A stretch of DNA of 64,000 nt, from the NCBI RefSeq assembly GCF_900240215.1, contig NZ_LT964679.1, positions 2,459,446 to 2,523,445 of the forward strand, written 5' to 3'. Shown piece by piece: positions 16,603-25,713 of this stretch (position 1 is the stretch's first letter; each line of letters begins with the position of its first letter). The DNA comes from Raoultibacter timonensis. Its GTDB lineage: Bacteria; Actinomycetota; Coriobacteriia; Coriobacteriales; Eggerthellaceae. Under the pieces are notes generated by a model that saw only the letters and a program-made list of their open reading frames with translations, ran no database searches and was not told the origin of the DNA. The position numbers and the translations under genes were made by a program.

Positions 16603-18060
16603 CTAACCCAACCAAGCTACTGCAATGAACCCAGAGCAGACCGTCATTACCATAAGCACGACAAACACCACGGCCATGGGCTTCGGAAGCGGGCTTGCCT
16701 CCTCAACCGTTTCGGACGGGGTGCCGGAAACAACCGAACCCATCCATTTCAGGAACCACGCGAACGAACAGAGCGATTCAACGATCGCAACGATAACGAT
16801 CACCAGCAACAACACGCTTTGTGATGAGATTTCGAACCCGCCGGCCAGTATCATGAACTTGCTGAAAAACGGACCGAACGGGGGAAGGCCGCCGATCGCC
16901 AGCGCACCGAAAGCGAATGCGATCGCCAAAAGCGGCATTTTCGATGAGAGGCCTCTGAATTTCGTCAGCAAACGCGTTCCCATCGTGTAGCTCAGCGCAC
17001 CCGCCACCAAAAAGAACAGGGTCTTGGCGAACGCATGGTTGAAGATATGGGCGATACCGCCCTGCATGGCAAGCTGCGATCCGAAGATGGCGAACCCGAA
17101 GCCGAGAAACATATACGAAAGCTGCGCGATGGTCGAATACGCCAAGAGCCGCTTGATGTCTTTCTGCGGCAGGTACATGAGGAAGCTGAACACCATGGTA
17201 ACGATGGCGCCGACGACCACGACCCAACCGACCTCGACGGGAACGGGTCCCGCGCACAAGAGAGCCCGGGCAAAAATATACACGCCCACCTTCACCATCG
17301 ACGCACCGTGAAGATACGCCGAAACGGGCGTCGGAGCCTCCATGGCCGAGGGAAGCCACATGTAGAACGGAAGCTGCGCCGATTTGCCCCATGCGGCGAC
17401 GAGGATCGCGATGAGGACGAACATCTTCCATCCCCCGTCGAGCTGCGCGATCGCCTGAAGCTCGAAGGAGCCCGTCTGAAGGAAGAGCACGGCGGCACCG
17501 CAGTAGAGCCCAAGCGATGCGATGTGCGTGATGATAAGCGCTTTCATCGCCGACTTTTTCGAGGTGTCGTTGTTGTAGTAGCCGATAAGGGACCACGAAC
17601 ACGCACCGGTGATTTCGAAGAACACGAGCTGGCCGAGTATCGTCGAACTGAAAACAAGACCGGCCATCGCGCCGATGAATGCGATGAAAACCGCATAGAA
17701 CCGCTTCTTGTGCTCGTCGGGATGCTCTCTGTTCCCCTTGTTCAGATAGGCGAACGAGTATACGGTCACCAAAAAGCCGATGCCCACGAACGCCGACGCC
17801 AGAAGCGTGCTCATGCCGTCGACGGTGAAGCCGAATGCAACCACCGAACCGAACGAAAACCACGGTATCGATGCAGCCTGCATGCCGCCTTGGGCATAAA
17901 GCGCAGCGGCTGCCAAGCAGGCGAGCAGCGAAGCTCCCGCAGCAACCGCACATATCCACCGCGCCGCCTTCCGCGGCAGCGCAAGGATAAGCACCATGCC
18001 CGCGAAGGGCACCAATATCGCCAAGAGAGGAAATATCGCCATCTCGACTCCCGAAACCAT
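16603..18060 (-). CDS. hyfD: Antiporter-like membrane subunit HyfD
   Basis: A 485-residue NuoL/M/N family protein with about 14 helices. Conserved features are GQLVFFEITGACSW (TM5 Glu), WGKSAQLPFYMWLPSAMEAPTPVSA (Lys helix) and KDIKRLLAYSTIAQLSY. The start is uncertain: the frame runs to a GTG at 18078, but ATG 18060 has AAGGGG with eight-base spacing. It likely contributes to proton translocation driven by H2 evolution. Confidence 0.9.
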   Translation of the reverse strand: MVSGVEMAIFPLLAILVPFAGMVLILALPRKAARWICAVAAGASLLACLAAAALYAQGGMQAASIPWFSFGSVVAFGFTVDGMSTLLASAFVGIGFLVTVYSFAYLNKGNREHPDEHKKRFYAVFIAFIGAMAGLVFSSTILGQLVFFEITGACSWSLIGYYNNDTSKKSAMKALIITHIASLGLYCGAAVLFLQTGSFELQAIAQLDGGWKMFVLIAILVAAWGKSAQLPFYMWLPSAMEAPTPVSAYLHGASMVKVGVYIFARALLCAGPVPVEVGWVVVVGAIVTMVFSFLMYLPQKDIKRLLAYSTIAQLSYMFLGFGFAIFGSQLAMQGGIAHIFNHAFAKTLFFLVAGALSYTMGTRLLTKFRGLSSKMPLLAIAFAFGALAIGGLPPFGPFFSKFMILAGGFEISSQSVLLLVIVIVAIVESLCSFAWFLKWMGSVVSGTPSETVEEASPLPKPMAVVFVVLMVMTVCSGFIAVAWLG

Positions 18061-18078
18061 CCCCATCACCCCTTCCAC

Positions 18079-19008
18079 TTAAATGCCCATAACGAGGAAT
18101 GCGAGCGACAGGACCGAACAGCCCACCACCATCCACGTATGCTGAGAAAGCAGTTTGAAACGTACGCGCACGACCGTGTTCTCGATCAGGGCGCACACCG
18201 TAAACACGATCGACATCTTCACAAGGAAAGCCAGCAAGCCGAGCGCCAAGGAAGCCGGCGCCATATCGACAGCGCTCCCGAACGGGAAGAAAATGGCGAG
18301 CACCATGCTGATCACGATGATCTGCTTGAGCGACATCGCCAGCTTGATCATGGCCAAAGAAGGGCCTGAATACTCTGCGAGGGGTCCTTCTTGGAGCTCT
18401 TGCTCCGCCTCGGCCACGTCGTAGGGAAGCTTGCCCAATTCCATATAGCAGGCAATGCAGAACGCGAAAGCCGCAACGACCATCGCTATGGGAGACGTAA
18501 ACGAAAGCGTTGCAAGAGCGTTGCCCATATCCCCGATATTGGAACACCCCGTGGCGATCGCCACGGCGAACAGCGCGATGATCATCGAAGGCTCGATCAG
18601 GGAGCTCGCAAGTAACTCCCTGATACCGCCGACGCCCGGATACGACCCCGAACTGTCGATGGAAGACAAAGCGAAGAAGAAGCGCGGGAGGGCGAGCAGG
18701 TACACGACCACGATGAAATCGCCGAGCGCAGGGATCGGGCAGAACCGCGTGATCATCGGCACGCCCATGGCAAGGAGCAGCACGGTTGCCAAAAAGAGCA
18801 CGGGCATGATCCGAAACGGTGCACCCGAATCTCGCGTACGCACGTCTTCCCGCTTGAACAGTTTGATCAAATCGTAATAATCCTGAAAGACGCTCGGCCC
18901 CCTCCTCGTATGCATCTTGGCACGCAATACCCTGCTCACACCCGAGAACAACGGTGCCGCGAGCAGAAGGAGCACGGGCTGAATGATTGCTAACAGTATC
19001 TCGTTCAT
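18079..19008 (-). CDS. hyfC: Membrane subunit HyfC/HycD (NuoH-like)
   Basis: A 309-residue NuoH family protein with about eight helices. Family blocks include ARMHTRRGP-like AKMHTRRGPSVFQDYYD near residue 30, GGIRELLASSLIEP and KLPYDVAEAEQELQEG, which form the junction between the soluble arm and the membrane. It starts at ATG 19008, 11 bases after hyfB. The frame remains open far upstream, but that part is out of frame with hyfB and has no family similarity. Confidence 0.93.
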   Translation of the reverse strand: MNEILLAIIQPVLLLLAAPLFSGVSRVLRAKMHTRRGPSVFQDYYDLIKLFKREDVRTRDSGAPFRIMPVLFLATVLLLAMGVPMITRFCPIPALGDFIVVVYLLALPRFFFALSSIDSSGSYPGVGGIRELLASSLIEPSMIIALFAVAIATGCSNIGDMGNALATLSFTSPIAMVVAAFAFCIACYMELGKLPYDVAEAEQELQEGPLAEYSGPSLAMIKLAMSLKQIIVISMVLAIFFPFGSAVDMAPASLALGLLAFLVKMSIVFTVCALIENTVVRVRFKLLSQHTWMVVGCSVLSLAFLVMGI

Positions 19009-19019
19009 GGTTTCCCCGC

Positions 19020-21047
19020 TTACCCGATCACGACGGTCAGTATCAGAAAGAAAACGAGCGCCCCGACGACGTACGATATGTACACGCGGTAATCGCCGCC
19101 TTCGACCTTTTGCGCCACCTGACTCAATCGATCGACAACCTTGATCACCCCGTCGACGACATACCGGTCGGCAAACGGTTCGACCTTTCTGATTCCCCCG
19201 ACGAAGCGCTCGTACAGACAGAGGACTTTTTCCTTCTGGGCGGACGCCAGCTCTCTGATGCGGTACAGGGCTTCGAAAAACATCCGCGCAGCCGAAGCGA
19301 AAGACGTCGTTGCCGCGGGCATTTCCGCTTCGGGGAGATAACCGCAATCCCACGGATCGTCCCTCAACCCAATCCCCGCTCTGTATCGAGCGAGCGAACG
19401 CAACCCCGCAAGCAACAACACGAACAACGCGAGCAACGCCGCTATAAGGATCAGGGATACCCCGGTACCCGATAAGGGATTCACGAGCTCCGAGCCCACC
19501 GCCACCGCACTTGCCCCAACAGCCGTACCGAGCACGGATGCCGCAATGCCCTGGATAGCGGGCGCAACCCAAGCAGCTCCCACGCCGAGCCCGATGCAGA
19601 TAACGACAAGCAAGACGCTTGCCACAACCATGGATGCAGGCGCTTCGCGCGAAGCGCGCGCCCGATCGGATCGCGGCGCACCCGTGAAAGCGACGCCGTA
19701 CGCCTTCACGAAACACACGATGGCCAACGCGCCCGAAACGGCGAGGGACGCTGCAGCCAGAACGGCGACCGTTTTCACAAGAGGCGCCGCATCGAACGAA
19801 ATGCTGAGCAGCGACTGATAGGTGATCCATTCCGAAGCGAATCCGTTCAGGGGAGGTATGGCGCATATGGCAACCGATGCGATGAGGAACACCGCCGCCG
19901 TCCAGGGCATCCTATGGGCGAGACCGCCCATAGCGTCGAGGGAACGCGTGTGCACCCTGAAGATCGCCGACCCAGCGCTCAAAAAGAGCGCTCCTTTGAA
20001 CATCGCGTGGTTGAGAAGGTGATACAGCCCCGCCAGAAGCCCCAGTGCAGCGATCACCGGCTGATCGAGAGCCGTTGCCGCAATCGCCGTGCCGACTCCG
20101 ATAAGGATGATTCCTATATTCTCAACCGAACAGTACGCGAGCGTTCTTTTGATGTCCCGTTCCGCAACGGCGTACGCAATGCCGAACACCGCCGACACCG
20201 CGCCGAACACCACGACGATAAAGCCCCACCACAGCTGGCAGCCCGATGCGCCGAGCAGGTCGAAGCACACCTTCACGATACCGAAAATACCGATCTTGAC
20301 CATGCCGCCCGACATGAGGGCCGAAACGTTTGAGGGCGCTTCGGGATGAGCGAGCGGAAGCCATGAATGGAAGGGAACCATGCCGGCTTTGATGCCGAAC
20401 CCGAGAAACGCGAGCATGAAAACCACCGAAGCAACAGCGGGAGCTACCGAGACCGCCCTAAGATCAGCGAATTCGAAACTTCCCCCCGCAGCGTTCGCCA
20501 TGATAAGAAAGGCGATCATGATCATAAGAAACCCGATATGAGCCATGACGAAGTACACGAACCCGCCCCGTTGCGCCTGCTCAGACCGATCGAACACGAC
20601 GAGGAAATACGACGTCAGAGACATGAGCTCGAAAAACACGAGGAACCAGAACGCATTGTCGACCGCCACAACGAAAATCATCGATATGACGAACAGGTTC
20701 ATGTAGAACCCGATTTTCCCGATGCCGCGACCTCGATACTCGTCGAAATACGAGAACCCGTATATCCATGCCGCGATAGCCAGAACGGCGATTACCGCGA
20801 TCAGCAAACCCGACAAGGGGTTGCACGAAACCGAGAAGTCGGCGAACTCGAACGGGCTCGCCATGCGAAAAACCTGCGCCGGCCCGAACATCGACAGCAG
20901 CCCGAAGCCGAGAGCGAGAACCGATGAGGCGACTCCGCAGCAACATGAGAGAATCTTGGCAACGCTTTCTCGGCGGTACAGCACAAGCGAGAGAAGCGCG
21001 CCCGCAATCGAGAAAACACCCGCCGCGCTCAGTAGCGTCAAATTCAT
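19020..21047 (-). CDS. hyfB: Antiporter-like membrane subunit HyfB
   Basis: A 675-residue NuoL-like protein with about 14-16 helices and a long C-terminal extension, as in HyfB/HycC. Conserved blocks are WFLVFFELMSLTSYFL, FGIKAGMVPFHSWLPLAHPEAPSN and RDIKRTLAYCSVENIG. The ATG at 21047 follows GGAGG and overlaps the hyfA stop by four bases. With HyfD and HyfF this makes three antiporter-like subunits, which defines a type-2 complex. Confidence 0.92.
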   Translation of the reverse strand: MNLTLLSAAGVFSIAGALLSLVLYRRESVAKILSCCCGVASSVLALGFGLLSMFGPAQVFRMASPFEFADFSVSCNPLSGLLIAVIAVLAIAAWIYGFSYFDEYRGRGIGKIGFYMNLFVISMIFVVAVDNAFWFLVFFELMSLTSYFLVVFDRSEQAQRGGFVYFVMAHIGFLMIMIAFLIMANAAGGSFEFADLRAVSVAPAVASVVFMLAFLGFGIKAGMVPFHSWLPLAHPEAPSNVSALMSGGMVKIGIFGIVKVCFDLLGASGCQLWWGFIVVVFGAVSAVFGIAYAVAERDIKRTLAYCSVENIGIILIGVGTAIAATALDQPVIAALGLLAGLYHLLNHAMFKGALFLSAGSAIFRVHTRSLDAMGGLAHRMPWTAAVFLIASVAICAIPPLNGFASEWITYQSLLSISFDAAPLVKTVAVLAAASLAVSGALAIVCFVKAYGVAFTGAPRSDRARASREAPASMVVASVLLVVICIGLGVGAAWVAPAIQGIAASVLGTAVGASAVAVGSELVNPLSGTGVSLILIAALLALFVLLLAGLRSLARYRAGIGLRDDPWDCGYLPEAEMPAATTSFASAARMFFEALYRIRELASAQKEKVLCLYERFVGGIRKVEPFADRYVVDGVIKVVDRLSQVAQKVEGGDYRVYISYVVGALVFFLILTVVIG

Positions 21048-21634
21048 TGCGACCTCCGAACCTTCGAGCATTCCACCGACACGGATTCGAGCTCCTCTGC
21101 AGCATGATGTCTCTTACCGCGCACTTCGGCATTCAAATCCCCTTGGTCGATCAGGGAGAGGGCGCCCGTTAAGCAGGATTCGACGCATCGGGGACTCGCC
21201 GACAAACCTGCGCATAGATCGCATTTCACCGCGCAGGTTGCAACCCCTATCTCCCACTCGAGCAAAGGACTGATCGAAGCCGAATACGTCGGCGTCCGAT
21301 AGCGTATGCCCTCAACGCCCGCAACGGACGTGCCCGAGGGCGTAATCGCCCCATAAGGGCAGGCTATCGCGCACATCTTGCATCCGATGCAACGCTGCTC
21401 GTCGACGCGGACAACGCCGTCCTCGCGGCTGATAACGCCTATCGGGCACACGGCGAGGCAGGGTGCGCTCTCGCAGTGGTGGCACATGACGGCAGCTGAA
21501 ACGCGCTTCGTTTCCACAACCGCGAGACGGGAAGCGCTTTGCAGTCCCGCTTTCTTGTGAACCCCGATGCAGGACGCTTCGCATGTCCTGCATCCTATAC
21601 ACAAGTCGGGGTTTATAACAATGTAGAGATTCAC
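21044..21634 (-). CDS. hyfA: Polyferredoxin subunit HyfA/HycB
   Basis: A 196-residue protein with four Cys-rich [4Fe-4S] motifs: CIGCRTCEASC, CHHCESAPCLAVCP, CIGCKMCAIACP, and a split CAVKCDLC...CVESC set. It carries electrons from formate dehydrogenase to the hydrogenase arm. The start is a GTG at 21634 with GGAGG five bases upstream; a TTG at 21646 is the alternative. It lies 30 bases after fdhF. Confidence 0.92.
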   Translation of the reverse strand: MNLYIVINPDLCIGCRTCEASCIGVHKKAGLQSASRLAVVETKRVSAAVMCHHCESAPCLAVCPIGVISREDGVVRVDEQRCIGCKMCAIACPYGAITPSGTSVAGVEGIRYRTPTYSASISPLLEWEIGVATCAVKCDLCAGLSASPRCVESCLTGALSLIDQGDLNAEVRGKRHHAAEELESVSVECSKVRRSQ

Positions 21635-21664
21635 ATCCGCCTCCAAGCTCGTTACTCTCAGCGG

Positions 21665-23851
21665 CTACTGGATCTCGGCGTACGAGGGCAAGGGCTCATC
21701 CTGATGAGCGGCCTCGGCAGCAAGGCGCGCCTTCAGCTCGTTGTACAGCATCTCCATATGCTGTTCCGCCCAAACCTGATCTCCGATCGAAGCGACGTCG
21801 CACGAGCTGAACTTGTCTTCCGGCGTGCCCGAAAGAGGATCCGTTACATGCATGGTGAGATCGTTGCATTTTCCGATCCACCACTGATACGTCATATATA
21901 CGGCACCCGCGTTGATCCGCTCGTCGATCGAAGCCCGAGTGATCACCTTTCCGCGCCGCGAATATACCCAGACGAGCTCTTCGTCGCGAATGCCCCTGCT
22001 CTCAGCGTCAATCGGGTTGATGTGCACGTAGCCGGGCTCGTCGGCAAGCTGAGCGAGCGCCCTGCAGTTGCCGGTCATCGATCGGCACGAGTAATGCCCC
22101 ACTTCGCGGACGGTGCAGAGAACGAGCGGATATCCGTCGTCGGGCTCTTCTGTGGGAGCAACCCAGCGATGGGAGAGCAAAAGGGCGCGTCCGTCGGACG
22201 TATTGAAGGTGCCTCCGAGATACAAATCGGGAGTACCCTCGCCATCAACGTCGGGAATCGGCCATTGCGCATACCCGAGGCCTTCCATCTTCTCGTAGGT
22301 GGCTCCGTAGAATTGGGGGCATACCTCTCGGATTTCATCCCATATTTCTTTGGTATTGCGATAGCGCATCGGATACCCCATGCGGCACGACAGTTCTTGG
22401 AATATCTCCCAATCATGCTTGCATTCGCCCTTCGGCGGCACAGCCGCCGTGAAACGTTGGAAGGTGCGGTCCGACGCGGTGAACACGCCCTCATGCTCGC
22501 CCCACGAAGTTGCAGGCAAAACAACATCGGCGAGTGCGGTCGTCTGCGTCATGAAGATGTCTTGGCTGATGAAGAACTCGAGATCTTTGAGGGTCTTTTC
22601 CATATCGGCGGAGTCCGGCTCGGTTTGCAGCGGATCTTCCCCAAAGTTGTAAAAGGCCTTGATGGTGCCGTCTTTTACGCCGTGGGGAAGATCGGTGAGC
22701 TTGTATCCTTCTTTGTTGGAAAGCTGCTCGACCGAAACGTTCCACGCCTTAGCGAACTTGGCACGAACCTTGGAATCCCCAACCTTCTGATAGCCCGGAT
22801 ACAGATTCGGAAGCATGCCCATGTCGCAGCTTCCCTGCACGTTGTTCTGGCCGCGTACGGGAGCAACGCCGCAATGGGGCTTTCCTATCTTGCCCGTCAC
22901 GCAGGCGAGGGAGGCGATGGCGTGGACCGTCTGCACGCCTTGGCGCTGCTGCGTAACCCCCATGCCCCAGCCGATGATCGATGTTTCCGCCTGGGCATAC
23001 GTCCGCGCGGCTTCTCGAATCAAATCGGCGCTTACGCCGACGGTATCCTCGACGGCCTCGGGCGAATACTGCATGACCACATCAAGCCACGACTCGTAGC
23101 CTTTCGTGTGGGCATCGACAAACGCCTTGTCAACCAGCCCCTCCTCCACGATCGTATACGCCATGGCATTCAGAAGCGCCAGGTTCGAACCGTTTTTCAT
23201 CTGGATATGGATATCGGCGATGCGTGCCGTTTCAATGACGCGGGGGTCGCACACGATAATGCGAGCGCCCTTTTCCCGCGCTTTCACGATTCTTCGGGCA
23301 ACGATCGGATGGCTGGCCGCCGGATTATAGCCGAATAGCATGATGCACGCCGCCTCCTCGAGGCCGGGAATGCTCACGCTCATGGCACCGCTTCCGATCG
23401 TGTCCATGAGCCCGATGACCGAAGGCGCATGGCAGGTTCTCGCACAGTTGTCGATGTTGTTGGTACCCACGCACGCCCGCGTAAACTTCTGCATCACATA
23501 ATTCGCCTCGTTACCCGGACCGCGCGACGATCCGGTGAGCATGATCGAATCGGGTCCGTACTTCTCCTTAATCTCAAGGAGCTTCTGAGCCGTAAAGTCG
23601 AGAGCCTCATCCCAGGTCACCCGCTTGAGATCCGCTCCCTTGGTTCTTCTGATCATGGGATAGAGTATCCGCGGAGTCAGTATCTTCGTATCGTTCACGA
23701 AATCGAATCCGCTGAGGCCTTTGAGGCACAGGTTCCCCTCGTTCGTGACTCCGTCCAAAGGCTCGGCGTCCACGATCACGCCGTTCTCGACAATCAGGTT
23801 CATCTTGCATCCGGCACCACAGTACGGGCATACGGTCATGTGCTTTTCCAT
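21665..23851 (-). CDS. fdhF: Formate dehydrogenase H, cysteine form (FdhF)
   Basis: A 728-residue molybdopterin enzyme oxidising formate to CO2. The N-terminal [4Fe-4S] site is Cys8, Cys11, Cys15 and Cys42. The active-site residue is Cys140 in NCARTCHAPSV, the position of selenocysteine-140 in E. coli FdhF, with the following His kept. No in-frame TGA is present, so no selenocysteine insertion is required. Cofactor-binding blocks such as LFGYNPAASHPI and the C-terminal molydopterin domain are intact. The ATG at 23851 follows GAGGGG; the frame is open further upstream but out of family. It is second in the operon, 14 bases after hydN, and probably needs FdhD from the operon end. Confidence 0.95.
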   Translation of the reverse strand: MEKHMTVCPYCGAGCKMNLIVENGVIVDAEPLDGVTNEGNLCLKGLSGFDFVNDTKILTPRILYPMIRRTKGADLKRVTWDEALDFTAQKLLEIKEKYGPDSIMLTGSSRGPGNEANYVMQKFTRACVGTNNIDNCARTCHAPSVIGLMDTIGSGAMSVSIPGLEEAACIMLFGYNPAASHPIVARRIVKAREKGARIIVCDPRVIETARIADIHIQMKNGSNLALLNAMAYTIVEEGLVDKAFVDAHTKGYESWLDVVMQYSPEAVEDTVGVSADLIREAARTYAQAETSIIGWGMGVTQQRQGVQTVHAIASLACVTGKIGKPHCGVAPVRGQNNVQGSCDMGMLPNLYPGYQKVGDSKVRAKFAKAWNVSVEQLSNKEGYKLTDLPHGVKDGTIKAFYNFGEDPLQTEPDSADMEKTLKDLEFFISQDIFMTQTTALADVVLPATSWGEHEGVFTASDRTFQRFTAAVPPKGECKHDWEIFQELSCRMGYPMRYRNTKEIWDEIREVCPQFYGATYEKMEGLGYAQWPIPDVDGEGTPDLYLGGTFNTSDGRALLLSHRWVAPTEEPDDGYPLVLCTVREVGHYSCRSMTGNCRALAQLADEPGYVHINPIDAESRGIRDEELVWVYSRRGKVITRASIDERINAGAVYMTYQWWIGKCNDLTMHVTDPLSGTPEDKFSSCDVASIGDQVWAEQHMEMLYNELKARLAAEAAHQDEPLPSYAEIQ

Positions 23852-23865
23852 AAGGCAACCCCTCA

Positions 23866-24411
23866 CTAAAACGTTGCGTTCGAAAACGATTCCATGAACG
23901 ACTCGGCGGTCTTTGCAGCTTTGCTGTGCTTCAAGGCGGCTTCCGACGAGAGAAACGCACCATCGGCAAGATACAGGCCTTCGGTAGGACACGCCTCGAC
24001 GCAGGCAGGCCCCCCGTTTCGTCCGACACAGAGATCGCATTTGACGACAACGGGTTCTTGCCCGGCGCCGAAAGAAATGCCGCCGAACAATTCGACCTTC
24101 GGCTTCGATCCGATTGCAATGGCTCCGAACGGACAGGCGAGAACGCAGTTTTGGCAACCGATGCATTTTTCCTCGCGGATTCCCACGCGAGAGCCATCGG
24201 AATACAAACATCCTGTCGGGCAGGATTTCACACACGGAGCATCTATGCAGTGATGGCAGCTGATGGGTGCCGACACCTTTCTCGTGGTTACGAGCTGCAG
24301 ACGCGGGCCGGTCACCTCGCTTCCCGTATGCGATCGGATGCATGCGACCATGCATGTCTTACACCCTATGCATCTGTTCGGGTCTGCGAAGACGAAACTT
24401 CTGGAACTCAT
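23866..24411 (-). CDS. hydN: Polyferredoxin HydN/HycB-like electron carrier
   Basis: A 181-residue protein with four [4Fe-4S] motifs (CIGCKTCMVAC, CHHCIDAPCVKSCP, CIGCQNCVLACP, and CDLC with a distal CVEAC), similar to HydN, which assists formate dehydrogenase H, and to HycB. It is the first gene of the operon. With hyfA it gives two polyferredoxins; which one sits in the complex cannot be told from sequence. ATG 24411 follows AAGGA. Confidence 0.9.
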   Translation of the reverse strand: MSSRSFVFADPNRCIGCKTCMVACIRSHTGSEVTGPRLQLVTTRKVSAPISCHHCIDAPCVKSCPTGCLYSDGSRVGIREEKCIGCQNCVLACPFGAIAIGSKPKVELFGGISFGAGQEPVVVKCDLCVGRNGGPACVEACPTEGLYLADGAFLSSEAALKHSKAAKTAESFMESFSNATF

Positions 24412-24515
24412 AAGCGTATCCTTCCCTTTATGTCGGGTGCCACACCCAGCGGGAAACCAACAATTACATTAACAACTACACAAATTATTCACGATCACCC
24501 AAGTTGGTTTTCACA

Positions 24516-24544
24516 TCTAATCAGCCGCCAACCCCCTTTGTCAA
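24516..24544 (-). promoter_or_regulatory. Candidate promoter of the hyd-fdh-hyf operon
   Basis: On the minus strand an exact TTGACA (24544-24539) is followed after 18 bases by TTAGAT, preceded by TGA (an extended -10 form). The predicted leader is about 100 bases. The -10 match is weak, so the call is tentative. Confidence 0.35.
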
Positions 24545-24786
24545 GGAAAGGAGAGAACGCGGCAAGATGCCGTGAAACAGTAGTGTTTTTGCTGGTTATC
24601 GAATACTTATCAGGCCGTTTGCATTGCTGGCATCAAGTTCGCCTTCTGCTGGCACAATCGCCTCATGCAAATATCTGCGTTTTTGAGCGTATCACGCATG
24701 TTATACAAATATGTTCTTTTTACATGGAAAACGGCAGGGTAAGGCTACACGGCAGACACTTCGCCGGAAAAGTTTTAGGCATTATA

Positions 24787-24821
24787 GAAAAAAGAAGCGC
24801 CGATGGGGGCCATCGGCGCTT
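24787..24821 (-). terminator. Intrinsic terminator of the DUF4256 gene
   Basis: A 12-bp perfect stem (AAGCGCCGATGG with CCATCGGCGCTT) with a three-base loop. On the minus strand it is followed by CTTTTTTC, and it begins 15 bases after the DUF4256 stop. It also insulates the formate hydrogenlyase operon from readthrough. Confidence 0.88.
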
Positions 24822-24836
24822 AAACATCGCTGAGAG

Positions 24837-25403
24837 TTAAACGTACAGCACCCCGCGGAAACCGCGCGCACCGTAGTACGAATCGGCACCGTTGTGATAA
24901 ACGAACACCGTGTCGTACCGACGGTCGCAGAACAGCGCACCGCCGAGATCCCTGATGCTCTCCGGGGTCTCGATCCAACTCGATGTTTTCCTATCGAATT
25001 CACCGAGCGCTTGCAGCCTTCGATACCGGTCTTCATCGAGCAGCTCGATCCCCATAGCCCGCGCCTCGTCAACCGCATTCCCGCTCGGCTTGTTCTTCTT
25101 TCGCCCCTCGAGGGCCGCGCGGTCGTAGCATAGGTTCCTTCGCCCAAGGGGGCTCTCCGGCGAGCAATCGACGAAGACGGCTTTGCCCGTAACCACGTCC
25201 ATGCCGATCACGTCGGGTTCGCCTTCGGTCCGCTCCATAAGGTACAGCGAGCGGAGAGCATCTTCGTTCCCGTCGATCCGCGCGTGCACCTCGGGCCACG
25301 CAATCGTCGCATGGCGTTCGGGGTGCGAAGCGAATCGCGCCTCGAGTAGTTCGATAAGATCGTTTTTCTGTTGTTCGCTCAATGCCGCAGCAGCCCGTTT
25401 CAT
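24837..25403 (-). CDS. DUF4256 family protein
   Basis: A 188-residue cytoplasmic protein matching the DUF4256 family across its length. Characteristic stretches are MERTEGEPDVIG, FVDCSPESPLGRRNLCYDR, GIELLDEDRYRRLQ and, at the end, GGALFCDRRYDTVFVYHNGADSYY. The function of the family is unknown to me. It forms a single-gene unit with its own terminator. A TATACT box with an adjacent CATGCATG palindrome lies 50 bases upstream. Confidence 0.85.
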   Translation of the reverse strand: MKRAAAALSEQQKNDLIELLEARFASHPERHATIAWPEVHARIDGNEDALRSLYLMERTEGEPDVIGMDVVTGKAVFVDCSPESPLGRRNLCYDRAALEGRKKNKPSGNAVDEARAMGIELLDEDRYRRLQALGEFDRKTSSWIETPESIRDLGGALFCDRRYDTVFVYHNGADSYYGARGFRGVLYV

Positions 25404-25452
25404 GCTTGCTCCTCTACGTTGTCGCGCCGTAAGGACGCTCTATTTCCATCGC

Positions 25453-25470
25453 AGTATAGAATCATGCATG
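25453..25470 (-). promoter_or_regulatory. -10 box TATACT beside a CATGCATG palindrome
   Basis: On the minus strand CATGCATG (25470-25463) is followed four bases later by TATACT (25458-25453), about 50 bases before the DUF4256 ATG. The same arrangement occurs in the small LuxR promoter near 29620-29636. Confidence 0.4.
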
Positions 25471-25678
25471 TAAAAGCTAGTGTTAACGTCCCATTTGACA
25501 TTCGTTCGTAAGGCACCCGATGCCTTTACGAAGGAATTCCCCGCAGCGAGAGCGTCGCATCGGCCACCCGAACGCATCGCATGCACCCGATCGCCACGGT
25601 CCAGCTCGGGGCGGAACGAGACCGGCTAGCAGATACGTCAGGAGCCGCTCGATATCGCTCGGGTTTGCCTCGCATTAA

Positions 25679-25713
25679 CAAAAAAAGCGCCGACCGCATA
25701 CGCAGTCGGCGCT
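25679..25713 (-). terminator. Intrinsic terminator of the amidohydrolase gene
   Basis: A 9-bp stem, AGCGCCGAC with GTCGGCGCT, ten-base loop, followed on the minus strand by a T-run of seven. It lies 48 bases after the amidohydrolase stop codon. Confidence 0.85.

Larger units (their letters stand above)
24412..24836. other. AT-rich leader and promoter region of the formate hydrogenlyase operon
   Basis: This 425-base gap between the operon's first gene and the DUF4256 gene is visibly AT-richer than the coding sequence (especially 24455-24530 and 24670-24730). It contains a candidate minus-strand promoter and, at its right end, the terminator of the DUF4256 gene. No gene is supported, and no regulator gene such as fhlA or hyfR is adjacent. 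Confidence 0.5.

Noticed and set aside
23430-23440. Possible selenocysteine codon in fdhF
   Set aside because: The active-site codon is TGC (Cys140) and no in-frame TGA occurs, so no selenocysteine is needed.
24650-24668. TGGCAC followed by TGCA, resembling a sigma-54 promoter
   Set aside because: The spacing is wrong for a -24/-12 element and it faces away from the hydrogenlyase operon.
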